Shown here piece by piece: positions 8,885 through 20,600 of a stretch of DNA of 64,000 bases. The stretch is from NCBI RefSeq assembly GCF_001661345.1, contig NW_017962913.1, forward strand, positions 2,616,694-2,680,693, read 5' to 3'. The translations under genes and the position numbers were made by a program. The stretch comes from Ascoidea rubescens DSM 1968. Lineage: Eukaryota > Ascomycota > Saccharomycetes > Ascoideales > Ascoideaceae. The notes under the pieces are model-generated. The model did not search any database. It was given only the letters and a program-made list of their open reading frames with translations, and was not told where the DNA came from. Each line of letters starts with the position of its first letter. Within the stretch, counting starts at the first letter, position 1.

Positions 8885-10625
8885 CACCTGTGTATTAACA
8901 TTTAATGATCTATAAGTTAATGGAAAGTCTAAAAATGATTGAAAATGGTTAAAAATTTACACATGTTATTGTTAATCTATTAGTTGTCTAAATAAAAATA
9001 ACACAATGTTTAATAAACCATCATATTAAAATACTACCAAATTAATCAAAAAAAAAAACAACCGCAATAAAACAAAAGAAAAAAAACCAACAACAACAAA
9101 ACTTGAAATTGTTTTATTAGTAATCTAGTGCATAAAACTCTAGAATGATCATAAATTAGATCATTAGATCAATTGATTAATGATGAATACTAACAATTTT
9201 TTGTTATTCCATATTATTAATGACTTTCATTGAGTTTATATAAAGCGCTTCAATAAATATTCAAATATTTATTGTTTTTTTCATTTCTTTTAACACCATA
9301 ATACTATCTCACTATTTATCATTTGGGATTTTGTTTTCAGTGTTAAATCTTAGATTAGAATTTATTGATACAATAAGTTAAAAACCGTTTTGTTCTCAAC
9401 GGTTATGCATGATATGCGTCGAGCCGCAGATCAGTCAGTTGTTTTTTTGATAAATAAACAGATAATTAACCAGAATCTGAAAAGAATATAATATTTCACA
9501 GTATAATCCTACGGTTCAATACTGTATCATTAATTGTGATAAAGGATATATTCATATAATAAAATAGCCATGTACTCATATGTCTATATGCCCATACAAT
9601 CTTATAATCAGATATTCATATAGTTTTAGAATAAAGCGAACTTTATAAAGACATTGTCACCAAGTTTTGTAATTAATTGAGCAATCATTGATCAATTTTC
9701 AATCAATTTTCAATCAAATTGTGGTCAAATTGTGATCTAATTGTAGTCACAACTAAACAGAAAAATAGAAATAGGAAAGAATAAATTACTTGATTATATT
9801 CTGATTTGATCCAACACGTAACTGTCTTAACTTAGTTTAATTAAATACAAATAAAATTGAACGCTTAGTTAACTTGCCGATTTCAATTAATTCTTTATTT
9901 TTGGATTTTTAAATTTTATTTAAAAAGTAATTACAAGTAATTGAAGGTTTTATTTTATTATTTTATTATTTTATTATTTTAAACCAATTTTTATCCTTTT
10001 TTTACCCACTTTTAGCCCATTAAAAATATTTTCTTATTAATTTTACCCAAGTTCAAACAGCTTTTATCGCTGTTACTTTAAATGAAAAGAAAAAAACTAC
10101 CAGAATGGCCCACTAGCAGTTTTTTTAATTGTATTACCTCAATTTCAATTCATCAATAAAACAGCATTTTATATTAAAATTTCATATCAAAAATATAAAT
10201 TTCTCTCATTAGTATAATTCATTAAAAACAGTTATTATTTAATATCAACAGTATTATAACAAAACATAAGATATACTTACATAAGAAAACGTGATAATTA
10301 CATAAACACATCAGATCAGCAATATTTACTTTTTTTTTATTTGTTTATGATTCACTTCTGGTAGCATTTTTGGGGCATTGATCTCGTTTAGCGCGTACGA
10401 AACGTGATTACCCAACAATGTTGGCTCAGAAAGGAGAAGCGATATGAGATGAGATAAAATCAATCATGGGGCTATATGAATACAATCTAGACATGTAAGA
10501 TATAAGATAAAGAATCAAAAATAAAAGATAAAGGATAACTGCTCATTCAAGTTGCCATTCTAATCCCACCAAACAATACACGTTAATAACAATAATACAC
10601 ATTAATAGCAATAATAATAGCAATA
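8885..10625. other. 1.7-kb gene-free region
   Basis: AT-rich throughout, with no open frame of note on either strand. A 7-base perfect inverted repeat (AACCGTT, 9383-9389, and AACGGTT, 9398-9404) sits beside ATGCAT. A TTTTATTATTTTATTATT repeat occurs at 9951-9980. A small GC-richer patch at about 10360-10450 precedes the TLC gene. I looked for a B-box (GGTTCGANNCC) or snRNA landmarks and saw none. Confidence 0.6.
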
Positions 10626-11663
10626 ATGCCTAAATATTATTATCAAGAGGATTATTTCCTAAAATTTAGTCCACTTTATAATCAGTATCAGCAGGTTGGA
10701 TTAACAAATGAAGTAGATACTTTAGATTCCTTAAAATACTATAAACTACATCTCCACGAGATATTGTTTTCTGTTTTGTTTTATTCAATCTGTTTTTACT
10801 TATCACCAATAATCCTAAAATATTTATTAAAGGAAAATTATACAAAACTAAAGAAATCGACAAAAGTGAATTTCGACATTCATTTTGTTTCCATGATTCA
10901 ATGTATAATCTCCAATCTAATTATTATGCCCTTGTTTCAAGATCCTGACTTGAAAGCAAAGCGATTTACAAATTATACACCATATGCAGGATTAGTTTCA
11001 TCTTTAACCATTGGATATTTTATTTGGGATCTAATTATGTGTATCTTTTATTTCAAACTATTTGGTTTTGGTTTTCTATTGCATGCTGTTAGTTCATTAA
11101 TCGTTTTCACCTCAACTTTAAAACCCTTTTTAATGTACTGGATTCCAAGGTTTTTAATCTTCGAATTGAGCTCACCTTTTGTTAATATTAACTGGTTTGT
11201 CAACAAGTTGCCTAGTGATTTTGTACCTCTAAAAGTTCAAATTATTAATGGGTTATTATTAATTGTGACATTCTTTTCAGTAAGAATAGTATGGGGGTTC
11301 TATGCAGCATATAAAGTGATTGAGGACTTTTGCTTTAATTGGGAGAAACTTGATCTGATCTCAAGAAGTTTAGGAGTGTTTGTAATGGCACTAAATATTG
11401 GATTGGACATTTTAAATGTATTCTGGTTCCAAAAGATGATCTCTATCGCAATAAAGCATATCAGAGGGGATACAAAAAAAAAGGGCTCTCATTCGGCATC
11501 CAAGCTCCAGTCCATCGTCAAGGAGAAGTCTGATCTGAAGGAAACACAGGAGTGCTCTGACTCTTCCACATCTCTTTCTTCTGCTTCTTCTGCTTCTTCC
11601 TCTTCCTCCAATTCGTCTGTTTCTGCTTCCTTTGTGAAAACATCCAGAAACAGAAAGACCTGA
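10626..11663 (+). CDS. TLC-domain multispanning membrane protein (Tda4/YPR114W-like)
   Basis: A 345-residue protein with about six to seven hydrophobic segments, of the TRAM-LAG1-CLN8 (TLC) type. Visible features include an N-terminal segment (about 45-67), a segment ending in IIMPLF (about 95-112), the central YFIWDLIMCIFYFKLFGFGF helix with the acidic residue typical of this fold, LLHAVSSLIVF with the family His (about 155-166), and two later helices ending at DILNVFWFQKMISIAIKHI. The last 60 residues are Ser-rich, basic and cytosolic-looking. TLC proteins act in ER or Golgi lipid metabolism or sensing. The closest family I know is the S. cerevisiae YPR114W/TDA4 pair, whose biochemical role is unclear. 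The 3' end of the gene is GC-richer than the rest, merging into the HSF1 promoter island. Confidence 0.75.
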   Translation: MPKYYYQEDYFLKFSPLYNQYQQVGLTNEVDTLDSLKYYKLHLHEILFSVLFYSICFYLSPIILKYLLKENYTKLKKSTKVNFDIHFVSMIQCIISNLIIMPLFQDPDLKAKRFTNYTPYAGLVSSLTIGYFIWDLIMCIFYFKLFGFGFLLHAVSSLIVFTSTLKPFLMYWIPRFLIFELSSPFVNINWFVNKLPSDFVPLKVQIINGLLLIVTFFSVRIVWGFYAAYKVIEDFCFNWEKLDLISRSLGVFVMALNIGLDILNVFWFQKMISIAIKHIRGDTKKKGSHSASKLQSIVKEKSDLKETQECSDSSTSLSSASSASSSSSNSSVSASFVKTSRNRKT

Positions 11664-13003
11664 GAAGTCCGCTGCGGAGTTAGTCTATGTCCGGCAGAGT
11701 GTGTTTGTGTCCACACGTGCCCAAAATGTTTGATTACGCACTATTACATGTAGTCACTCTCACATGCATACATACGCGTGGAATCCAATGGAACATTTTC
11801 TCCGACAGATCACACAAACACATAACCGCAAATGCGCCATGGAATCTTCTGGAAACACTCATCTCTCCTCGCCAAACCGCTTATCCGACCCTGCAGAAGA
11901 CGGGCGCACTGCCTCTTCTGTGTTTGATAAATGCACGTGAGACGGTGTACTCATTACCTCTGGAAGCGGGAGTGAGCTCGGATACCAGTTGCCGTGTGTT
12001 CGATAGCAGTGTTTGGAAAGTGTGGTGAAGCAGAACTGCTGTCTGAAAGCTGTTTGCGAACACCAGACAGCGTTTGCTTTCGCCAGAGCTGTTCTTTAAG
12101 CTTTTGTCTCTTTCAGTCCCATATTGTGTATTTATCTTGTATCTTATATCACATCTTCTTCTATCGCTTCTTCTATCATATCTCATATCTCATATCTCAT
12201 ATCTTCTATCTCATATCTCATCTCTTGTATCTCATATCCTATATTCTTTCTTCTCTTTTTTGTCCACCTCAATTGGTTTTCTGTTTCGTCTCAAACTTTG
12301 TCTCCAGTCCTGTTTTGGCTCATCTCAACAATTAATCACCTCTCCCATCAACTTCAGTGCCAATTATTCTTTTACTCTTCTTCAACTCTTACACTAATTA
12401 AAGAGACCTCATTTATTCAATTGGTTTTTTCAACAATCATTCAAACATTATTTATCCAGTTTATATTCTGAATATATCTGGAAATTTTACTCGTCAATTT
12501 TATATAAAACCCCACCAACTTACTTGAAGCTTTTTCTTTGCTCGCCATAAATAACAATATATTTTATACCCTTCATACCTTTCATATATATCACAATCAC
12601 ATATTAAAAGTAACTGAACCATCAAATTCAATTAAACTCGTACTCTACAAATGAACATATTCTCGTCTGAATTAATTTTTATCTATTAATCTTATCGTCC
12701 TTGGGCTTAAACTTATAAAACAAACTTAAAGTTTTCAAACAAAAAAAATTTAAAATTTCTCAATTTTTTTTTTAAATTCCAAAAAAAAAAGACAGTGAAG
12801 ATACAGATATATATTGATTCATTTGATTATATTTATTATACTCACTAAGGTACAAACTTTTATATTCTATTTTATCCCATTATTTTAATTCATAATAATT
12901 TATAATAATTCACAATAATTTATATCTATATTTGTCATTATTTTCATAATTAACTAAATAAACATAAACAATTTTTTTCAACTCATTTAACCTATCCCCC
13001 CCA
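11664..13003. promoter_or_regulatory. promoter and long 5' region of HSF1
   Basis: A 1.3-kb intergenic region. The first 420 bases (to about 12085) form a GC-rich island with CCACACGTGCCC (E-box, near 11711). From 12100 to 12290 the plus strand is a pyrimidine-rich run with tandem TCTCATATC units (about 12175-12240). The remainder to the ATG is AT-rich with TATATAAAAC at 12501-12510. The length suggests a long regulated leader, as expected for a master regulator. Open frames in the pyrimidine run are not credible. Confidence 0.5.
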
Positions 13004-16000
13004 ATGGATTCTTTAAATTACCAATCCAACAATAACACCAATAACAACAACAGCAGCAATAACAATAATAACATAAATATAAATGATTTTCCTCCAATTT
13101 TAAATGACATAGATTTGGATTCCATATCTTTACCCTCAAAATACTTAAATGGTGACTTGAATAGCAAAATTGAAAATTTAGATAATATACCCAATTTAAA
13201 CAATTTAGAAAACATAAATGACATAAATGGCATAACTAATATGAACAATCTAGACAACATAGCTAACATGAACAATATAACAAATCTAAATAACATGGAT
13301 AATTTACAATTGGATGATAACTTGCTTGACTTGAACAATTTAAACAATTCTAACAAAAATACAAATATTAACACTTTACATTCAAATCCAAATTCTCATA
13401 CAAATTTATCCTTATTTTCTAATAGCATTAATACAAATTTAAACAGCAACAAAAACTTGTCTATCTCAAACTCAAACTCAAATTCAAATTCACCATCAAA
13501 TCTCAATAACTTCAATTCAACTAATGACACTAAACCTCGCATATCCTCTTTAACTCCATCAGAAATGGCTATAGAATTGGTGGACCATATAAATAACCCA
13601 AACAACATTAACAATTTCAACAATAATATCAATAACAAAAATCAATTGGCAGCTTTTCTTTCCCCAAATAAATATTCAAATTTAAATCAATATTTACCTT
13701 CAAATTTTTATATTCCTTCCCAACAACAATTAAATTTATTAACCCAGAAATCTATCAATCAAAATAGGCTTAATTTAAATAATAACAACATTAATAATAA
13801 CAACAATAATAACAACATCAATAATAACAATAATAACAATAATAATAATAATTCAATTAGCAATAGTAAAAACAACAACAGCAATAACAATAACAATAAT
13901 ATCAATAACAATAACAATAACAATAACAATATGAATTTCAATAACACAACAAATAATAGGAATAATAGGAATAATCAGAGTAATAACATCAACAGAAATA
14001 GAAACAAAAATATGAATTTAACGATAAACAGAAACAAAAAATTAAATAATAGAAACATCTATGATAACTCAAATCAAAACCTAAATAATGCAATTACTAA
14101 TCTCAATAAAAATAACGAAATTAATTCGATAAATACATCCAATTTCGACTATAACTTCAATTTAAATCCAATTTCCAATTCAATCCCCAATTCAAATCAA
14201 AATTTAAATTCAATTTCAAATTCGATCTCAAATGCAAATGCAAATCAAAATACAAATTTAACTTCCAATTTAAACTCAAATTTAAATTCAAACTCAAATT
14301 TAAATTCAAATTCTGATAGTTTGAATGATGACTTTAATTCATTTCTCGATTTAACAAATAGAAAACTCCAAGCTAAAAAATCGATTAAAAAATCTATAAC
14401 ACAGTCAAATCTAGCCAAAACTCGTCCTGCTTTTGTCATGAAACTATGGTCAATGGTTAATGATCCGAAAAATTCAGATTATATTCAATGGACAAATGAT
14501 GGTAAAGCATTTAAAGTATTTGATAGAGAAAGTTTTATGAAAAATATTTTGCCAAAATACTTTAAGCATAACAATTTTGCTAGTTTTGTTAGACAGCTAA
14601 ATATGTATGGCTGGCATAAAGTTCAAGATATAGCAAATGGCAATCGAATCTCTACAGTTGAAAATGAAATTTGGCAATTTGAATCTCCGAATTTTCAGAA
14701 AGGAAGAGAAGATCTATTAGATAATATCGTTAGAAACAAATCTAATAAAAATGGCGATATTGAAGAAGAACTAGATTTATATTTAATCTTAAATGAATTG
14801 GGTAATATAAAAAAGAAACAAATATCTTTAGCAGATGAATTGAAAAAAATTAGAAACGATAATGAATTACTATGGAATGAAGCTTATATTTCAAGAGAAT
14901 GCCATCAGAAAAACAATCAGACAATGAAATTAATTATGAGTTTTATAACTGCAATGTATAATTCAACCAACAAACAGAGAGAAATCGATTCTTATCCATA
15001 TGGCAATACTTCATATGAATATGCTAACATGAATTCAATAAATAACATAGCAAATATAAACAATAATAATATGAACATGAATAATGATAATAATCGTAAT
15101 AATAATAATATAGGTAATAACAATAACAATAACAATAATAATAATATGAATACCAGTAATTATAGCAATGTGAACGATATTTTAAAACTCGTTAACAATT
15201 TTAATTCTTCAGATAATTCAAATCAAAATCAAAATGGTTATATTAATGATCAATCGATAAATTTAAATTCTAATAGTATAAATACTTCTAATTTATTGCA
15301 AAATGCTCCATTCACTCCAAGACCTAGGTTGATGTTAACTAATCATGCAAACAATTCATCAGGCAATTCTCCTAATAATAGAGATATTAGCTCATCCTAT
15401 TCTCCGTTTTCTAATTTAAATCATTTAGACAGATATCTGGGGTCAAGGAACTCCAATAACTTATCCCGTAATGTTATTGAAGCAATCAATGATAACCCTT
15501 ATAAGCCAAGTAATTATAATACTCCTATCAATAGTATTTCAAACATATCCGAAGTTTCAGTTGCTGATAATCATGAAAATATCACCAAAAATAATAGCAA
15601 TCAGAAAATTAGTTATTTGGGAACCGGTACAAATAATTCAGATAATGAACATATGTCTACGATTGAAAATGAAATTTATAATGAAATCCATGAAATCCAT
15701 GATTTAAATGAGACTAATAGAAAACTCTCAAAGGATAAACACAATGACAAAGAACCAAGTTCTAATTCAAGCTCTACATCTTTTTTAAATGGAAAAAATA
15801 TAAGCTCAAAATCTAGCTCCAAAACCAGTAATCTTGCAGCTTATTCCGATGATTCTGGGTCTCTAAATCATACACCAGCACCTGGAGAAAACAATATGGA
15901 TTCTCACTTAGACTTTATAAACAATTTAGAAGCTCCTCACGACCCAGAAATGGTCAACGCTTTTCACAACAATAATTTATTGATGGATAAAATTCAAAAT

Positions 16001-16288
16001 AACATTGCTGAACAGGATGATTCTATTCAGAATATACAAACTTTATTAGAAAGATATATTCCACAACACACCATTGAACCATTTGATGAACCTCATAACG
16101 AAAATGCAATGCCTAGTCATAGTGACGAAAATGATTTTAATGTAGACCAATTCATTATTCCTCCTTCCTCTGATTCCAATGATGTTTTGTTAAATACAGC
16201 AAATGCAGCAGAAGATCACTCAAAAAGAGTTTCTGACTTCATTGAGCCTACTGAAACCTTACCGAATAAGAAAAGAAAAAGCAGTTAA
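13004..16288 (+). CDS. HSF1: heat shock transcription factor Hsf1
   Basis: A 1094-residue protein, longer than S. cerevisiae Hsf1 (833). Residues 1-460 are almost entirely Asn/Ser/Leu-rich low complexity with polyasparagine runs. The winged-helix DNA-binding domain is at about 471-575. It includes RPAFVMKLWSMVND, the recognition helix region NNFASFVRQLNMYGWHKV and WQFESPNFQKGREDLL, all diagnostic. A coiled-coil trimerisation region follows at about 590-640 (LYLILNELGNIKKKQISLAD). The remaining 450 residues are again Asn-rich with acidic patches and a basic tail (NKKRKSS). As a trimer it binds inverted NGAAN repeats and controls chaperone genes; the HSP10 promoter in this window carries such a site. 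The ATG at 13004 follows a CCCCCCAA leader end and is the first in frame. Confidence 0.97.
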   Translation: MDSLNYQSNNNTNNNNSSNNNNNININDFPPILNDIDLDSISLPSKYLNGDLNSKIENLDNIPNLNNLENINDINGITNMNNLDNIANMNNITNLNNMDNLQLDDNLLDLNNLNNSNKNTNINTLHSNPNSHTNLSLFSNSINTNLNSNKNLSISNSNSNSNSPSNLNNFNSTNDTKPRISSLTPSEMAIELVDHINNPNNINNFNNNINNKNQLAAFLSPNKYSNLNQYLPSNFYIPSQQQLNLLTQKSINQNRLNLNNNNINNNNNNNNINNNNNNNNNNNSISNSKNNNSNNNNNNINNNNNNNNNMNFNNTTNNRNNRNNQSNNINRNRNKNMNLTINRNKKLNNRNIYDNSNQNLNNAITNLNKNNEINSINTSNFDYNFNLNPISNSIPNSNQNLNSISNSISNANANQNTNLTSNLNSNLNSNSNLNSNSDSLNDDFNSFLDLTNRKLQAKKSIKKSITQSNLAKTRPAFVMKLWSMVNDPKNSDYIQWTNDGKAFKVFDRESFMKNILPKYFKHNNFASFVRQLNMYGWHKVQDIANGNRISTVENEIWQFESPNFQKGREDLLDNIVRNKSNKNGDIEEELDLYLILNELGNIKKKQISLADELKKIRNDNELLWNEAYISRECHQKNNQTMKLIMSFITAMYNSTNKQREIDSYPYGNTSYEYANMNSINNIANINNNNMNMNNDNNRNNNNIGNNNNNNNNNNMNTSNYSNVNDILKLVNNFNSSDNSNQNQNGYINDQSINLNSNSINTSNLLQNAPFTPRPRLMLTNHANNSSGNSPNNRDISSSYSPFSNLNHLDRYLGSRNSNNLSRNVIEAINDNPYKPSNYNTPINSISNISEVSVADNHENITKNNSNQKISYLGTGTNNSDNEHMSTIENEIYNEIHEIHDLNETNRKLSKDKHNDKEPSSNSSSTSFLNGKNISSKSSSKTSNLAAYSDDSGSLNHTPAPGENNMDSHLDFINNLEAPHDPEMVNAFHNNNLLMDKIQNNIAEQDDSIQNIQTLLERYIPQHTIEPFDEPHNENAMPSHSDENDFNVDQFIIPPSSDSNDVLLNTANAAEDHSKRVSDFIEPTETLPNKKRKSS

Positions 16289-16995
16289 GTAGAAATTAAA
16301 AAGTAATCTTTTATTGTTTTTTTTGTCTCTGGATGTTTTTTTTGATTTTTTTTTTTGAAATTATTGATGAGCTATAAACTGACGATTTTCAACTCCCCCT
16401 ATATTTTATAACTTCCAATTTTTATTTTTAATGTTCCAATAACGAGTTTTTCATGGTTTGGGTGTAAAAAGTACTTTCCTGATTCTAATTTTTTGTTCTG
16501 CTAGTAAATAAATATATAAATTGAAATATGTTTTCGAAGCAAGTGTAAGATCTCCAGAATTTCATCTTGATGACACTATGCAGTTAAGCCTTATCGCCTG
16601 CTGGCTATAGAAGAGAAGGTCGATAGTTGATCAACTGGTCGTCTATTTCAGCCCACCAGTTTCATTTGACTGGGTGAAACAAACATATTGTCAAGTGAGA
16701 GAGGCCATTTCAGCTTCCACAGGCCAGTTTCGTTTCATAAACTAAACTCAGGCTCCAAAGCACAAAAAGGAACTAAAGCTCAAGCAATTTCAACTCTGGG
16801 TAGACTATGCTCTTTATCGTTTTGGATCTGATGGTTTAACCTCCAAAGCCAAACCTAATCAGAGCGATCAACAGCAATCCACCAGCCAAAGATCGTCTCA
16901 GCGCTATATAAAAATGGCTTTTCCTGTCCTTTGAGTGTCTCACAGAGAGTGGATTGCAAGCAAGTACAGTCAATTATCAGGTTTATCATAGCAAA
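16289..16995. promoter_or_regulatory. HSF1 3' flank and promoter island of the small membrane-protein gene
   Basis: The first 240 bases are AT-rich with T-runs (3' flank). From about 16540 to 16960 the sequence is GC-richer, with repeated CCAGTTTC/GCCAGTTTCG and CAGCTTCCAC-like words and a TATATAAAAATGGC box at 16904-16917, about 80 bases before the ATG at 16996. No other gene is seen. Confidence 0.5.
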
Positions 16996-17253
16996 ATGGG
17001 ATTAATGGACAGTGTTGGTGATATCAAACTCGACAGCATCAAACCAGAAGATGTTTCTGTGGACAAGATCAAGAGTACTGCTTCTGAAAGGGCCAAAGAC
17101 GTTGCTGGTGACAAAGTCAACGAGTTGGCCTTGGATCAGCTCAGCGAATTGCCTGTTTACAAGTACATCAAAGCCATGGTAGCTGTGCTCATTCTCAGCA
17201 TACTCATCAACTTGGGCTTGGGTGGTTATGTTATCAAAAACAAATACGTTTGA
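16996..17253 (+). CDS. small single-pass, probably tail-anchored membrane protein of unknown function
   Basis: An 85-residue protein beginning MGLMDSVGDIKLDSIK. The first 55 residues are charged, with a heptad-like KPEDVSVDKIKSTASERAKD stretch that could form an amphipathic helix. A single strong hydrophobic segment near the C-terminus (about 59-78, VAVLILSILINLGLGGYV) is followed by KNKYV. This is the layout of a C-tail-anchored protein. The codons are less AT-biased than the neighbours and a strong TATA box and GC-rich promoter precede it, which suggests high expression. In-frame codons upstream of this ATG lack another ATG. I do not recognise a family. Confidence 0.6.
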   Translation: MGLMDSVGDIKLDSIKPEDVSVDKIKSTASERAKDVAGDKVNELALDQLSELPVYKYIKAMVAVLILSILINLGLGGYVIKNKYV

Positions 17254-17611
17254 AGTTGGTGCTGGAGCTGCTGGAGCTGCTGGTTTCGGTGGTTAGTTAC
17301 GATCAGATTTCGAGTCTACATACTGAGTAATATACAAAAGTGTCCAGGAACACTTATAATTATAGTTTATTAACGGATTAGCTATTCAAGCCTTATCGTG
17401 TAGTCCACACAATCAAATTAATAGTACACAGCAAAAAAATAACAAATAAACAAAACAACAAAAATAACAAAAATAAACAAATAAACAAATAAACAAAAGA
17501 ATAAAAAGCAAAAAAAGTATAAAAAAACAACATAAAAAAGCAAAAAAAAAACAGTTTTTAAAAATATAATCAAAAATCTAAGGTATATGTACAAAATAAT
17601 TAAACAATGTT
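17254..17611. other. convergent intergenic region
   Basis: This 358-base space lies between the small membrane-protein gene and CDC25, which end toward each other. It begins with a GCTGGAGCTGCT repeat (17260-17282), then becomes A-rich with AACAAATAAACAAA-type repeats (17430-17560). No gene is seen. Confidence 0.65.
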
Positions 17612-20600
17612 CTAAAAGTTTTTGGGCTTAATGGAGAAACTCATGTTCCACATTCTATCAGGATCTTTAACATATAATAAATGAGTATTCAAAAGTTCAA
17701 TTAGTATAAACTCTTGTAGTGCAGGAATCAGAGACATGGTTATTCTTTCATTTGTCGCTAGATCTCTGAAAGAGTAAGAACTTGCAAAGGAAAACACTGA
17801 ATCCCTTTTGTTCAAACCGAGGTTTGCTGCCGAAGATGGAGAGGCTGAAGCTATGTTGTAAGTTGAAGAATAATCCACTTGAAAATATTCCATATCTGAT
17901 AAAATTTTCACAATTTTACTGTGTTTATCAAAATTGATCAATTTTAAATATCCAGCAATCTTTCTAAAATTTGAATTGCCTTCATTAATGAATATAACAT
18001 CTTGCAAAAACAAATTAATATAAGGAACTAAGGGTATGTTACTAACCTGCTCTCTTGAGTTTAAATATTTCTTCAATTTTCTCCTATAAACATAAAAGTT
18101 TTTGTCTGGTTGGATGATGGAAATCAAGTAATTAAACATATTAGTGTATTTTCGGTGAAGAGAACTCCACATTTTTTGAATTCTGCTAACAGCAGCAGAT
18201 TGCAATATAGTCATTATTGCAGCTAATGAATTAAAATTTCTTAAAACTAAACAGCAATACGCAACTTTGATCCAAAACTTCAAATTATTGATTCTATTTT
18301 TCATTGTTATATTGAGTTGTAAAATACTATCAACAACATATTCAGATAATAAATTTGTAAACAAAACCGACTTTTCAACATTTTTACTTTTCATCAAATA
18401 TAGTTTTTTTTGAGTAAAGTTTTCATTTAGCATTTCCTCCGGTTTAATCGATACAAATATCTTAGACTCAATAATTGTTAATTGCTTAGATAATTCCATG
18501 CAGTGAAAATTTAATAACGAAGTATTTTTCAAAACAAGGGTGGGAACCTCTATTTTCTTTTTGCATATCATGAACCAAGAGTTAAGAACTTTTTTAATAT
18601 CAATAGGACGATACAATTTAGTTTTCAGATCATAATTTGGCCATAAATTACCCAAAGCGCTTCGAAATTGTACAATAACTTTTTCAATTGCAACAATATG
18701 ATTTTTACTTGACATTGATGCAAAATGATTGGTTGAAATCCAAGATGAAATTGTAATGTTAGATTTAATAGATGAGTTGGAAGATGAATCTGTCGTTGGA
18801 ACCTCTTTTAAATCATTTCCGGTATTGTTGCTTAATATTGATACGCTAGAAATAGATCCGTCTTCATAATCTTTGTTAAACAAACCAATTCTTCGGGTTA
18901 CTAGCTGTAAATCATCAGAAATACTATCTATTGGATCCATATTCTCAAATGGAGGATTAGCTGCAAGTTTTGCACAAACTTCAATAACCTGATAAACATC
19001 TTCTGGTAGATATAATATAGCGCTCTCATTAAGAAAGTTGATGATTGTGGGTAATAAAGGGTAATCCATTTTATAATTCCAATAACTTTCTAACCAAACT
19101 TTGAAAACATTTAAAATTAATCTTCTTCGACTTTTCACCCTAGAATCAAATGTAGAAAATTGTCTGTTTGTATCTGAAGTACCCTCACCATTATTTTCGC
19201 TTCCAGCTATTATAAGGCTTCTCTCCAGATTATCAACATCAAATCTTTTGATTAATTCTTCAACAAGATCAGCAGGAGTTGAATAAATTCTAAAAGTTAA
19301 AAAGAATGTCGAAAAAAAAAATTGATCTGGTTTATTTAACTCATTTACCAATAGGTAGATCAATGCTCTGAATGTCGCTCCAAGCAATTTTCCATTATCA
19401 TCTAACAATATTTCATTCTCAATAGAAAACGGATTTTTTTTCAACTCACTGTCTTGGTTTGGTGAATCTTTATATTTTAAAAACCCTGATGTTCTAACGG
19501 TAAATTTGGAACTATCATTAAAATTGGGAAGCATTTCTTGTAATAGATTTGCTCCTGCCTCACTCAAGGAAAGTTTTCGAGAGTTTCCGGCTCGTACAAT
19601 AGAATATCGAAGCGATTCACGCTTTGATTTTGATATAGTTCCATTGGTGCTAGAAGATAAGTTTGCTGAGCGACGATGATGGAGATATTCCAGAATATTA
19701 CATTCTGAAGTACTACTACTAATTCTGCTATTTCTATTGTTATCAAGAATTCCTATTGAACATTTTCTTATAAAATCCTTGGGGGTTAAAACCATTTTCA
19801 AAAAATCTGGATATCTTCTTTCGCTACCCAATTTAAAATCCCCTGATAATTCTAATAAATAGCGGCAACTTTTTATTGAGTTTGAAACAGATCTAATCAT
19901 TCTGGCAACAACACCTATTAATTTTCCTCCTTCAACTGTATAATAATAAGAACAACTTCTAGTGCCATTTAAATCATTCTGAGTGATTGTAATTGGTGAT
20001 ATTGGGGATAGTGGAGCCGAATTTTCTTCTAATATCGTCTTTGTTATCAATTGTTTAACACTTGAAACTAATTCACTTACCAAAGATAATAAATTGTCTA
20101 ATGAGCTATCTAATGTATAATTGGATAAATTTAATAAGTTCGTAGCAGATTTTCCAATAAATAAGATTTCTCTTAGTAGTAAAATAATTTGGTGAACAAT
20201 TGTTTCTAATAGCTCACAACCAGTATTGTTATGCTCGATCATATCCAATCTACCTAGTATCAAGCTCAAATATTGAAACAATAAATGGTTGATTTCAGTT
20301 AATCTTGCCTTTGCATTAGGAGGAGCATCTAGATAGGATATTTTATCATTTCTGCTTTTTCTTTTTGAAATTCTTTTTGAATTTTTTTGAATATGGTTAG
20401 GTGTCGAAATTGCTTTTCTTAGATTTTTGTTAAAATCTCTTTTATCAACTTTGAAGGGTGATAATAATTCTTTTTCGTTTTCGTTTTCGTTTTCTTTTTC
20501 TTTTTCTTTTTCTTTTTCTTTTTCTTTTTCTTTGACTTTAATGATTGATTTTCTTACTTTGGAAAAGTCGTTGGGATTTATAAGAGGAGGAGTAGAAGGA

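Noticed and set aside
12074-12471. Three overlapping Ser/Ile/Leu/Tyr-rich frames upstream of HSF1
   Set aside because: They translate a pyrimidine-rich tandem repeat (TCTCATATC) and resemble false membrane proteins.
13018-13947. Long leucine-rich frames antisense to HSF1 and, likewise, to GZF3
   Set aside because: They are mirror images of AAT/AAC-rich asparagine codons and not genes.
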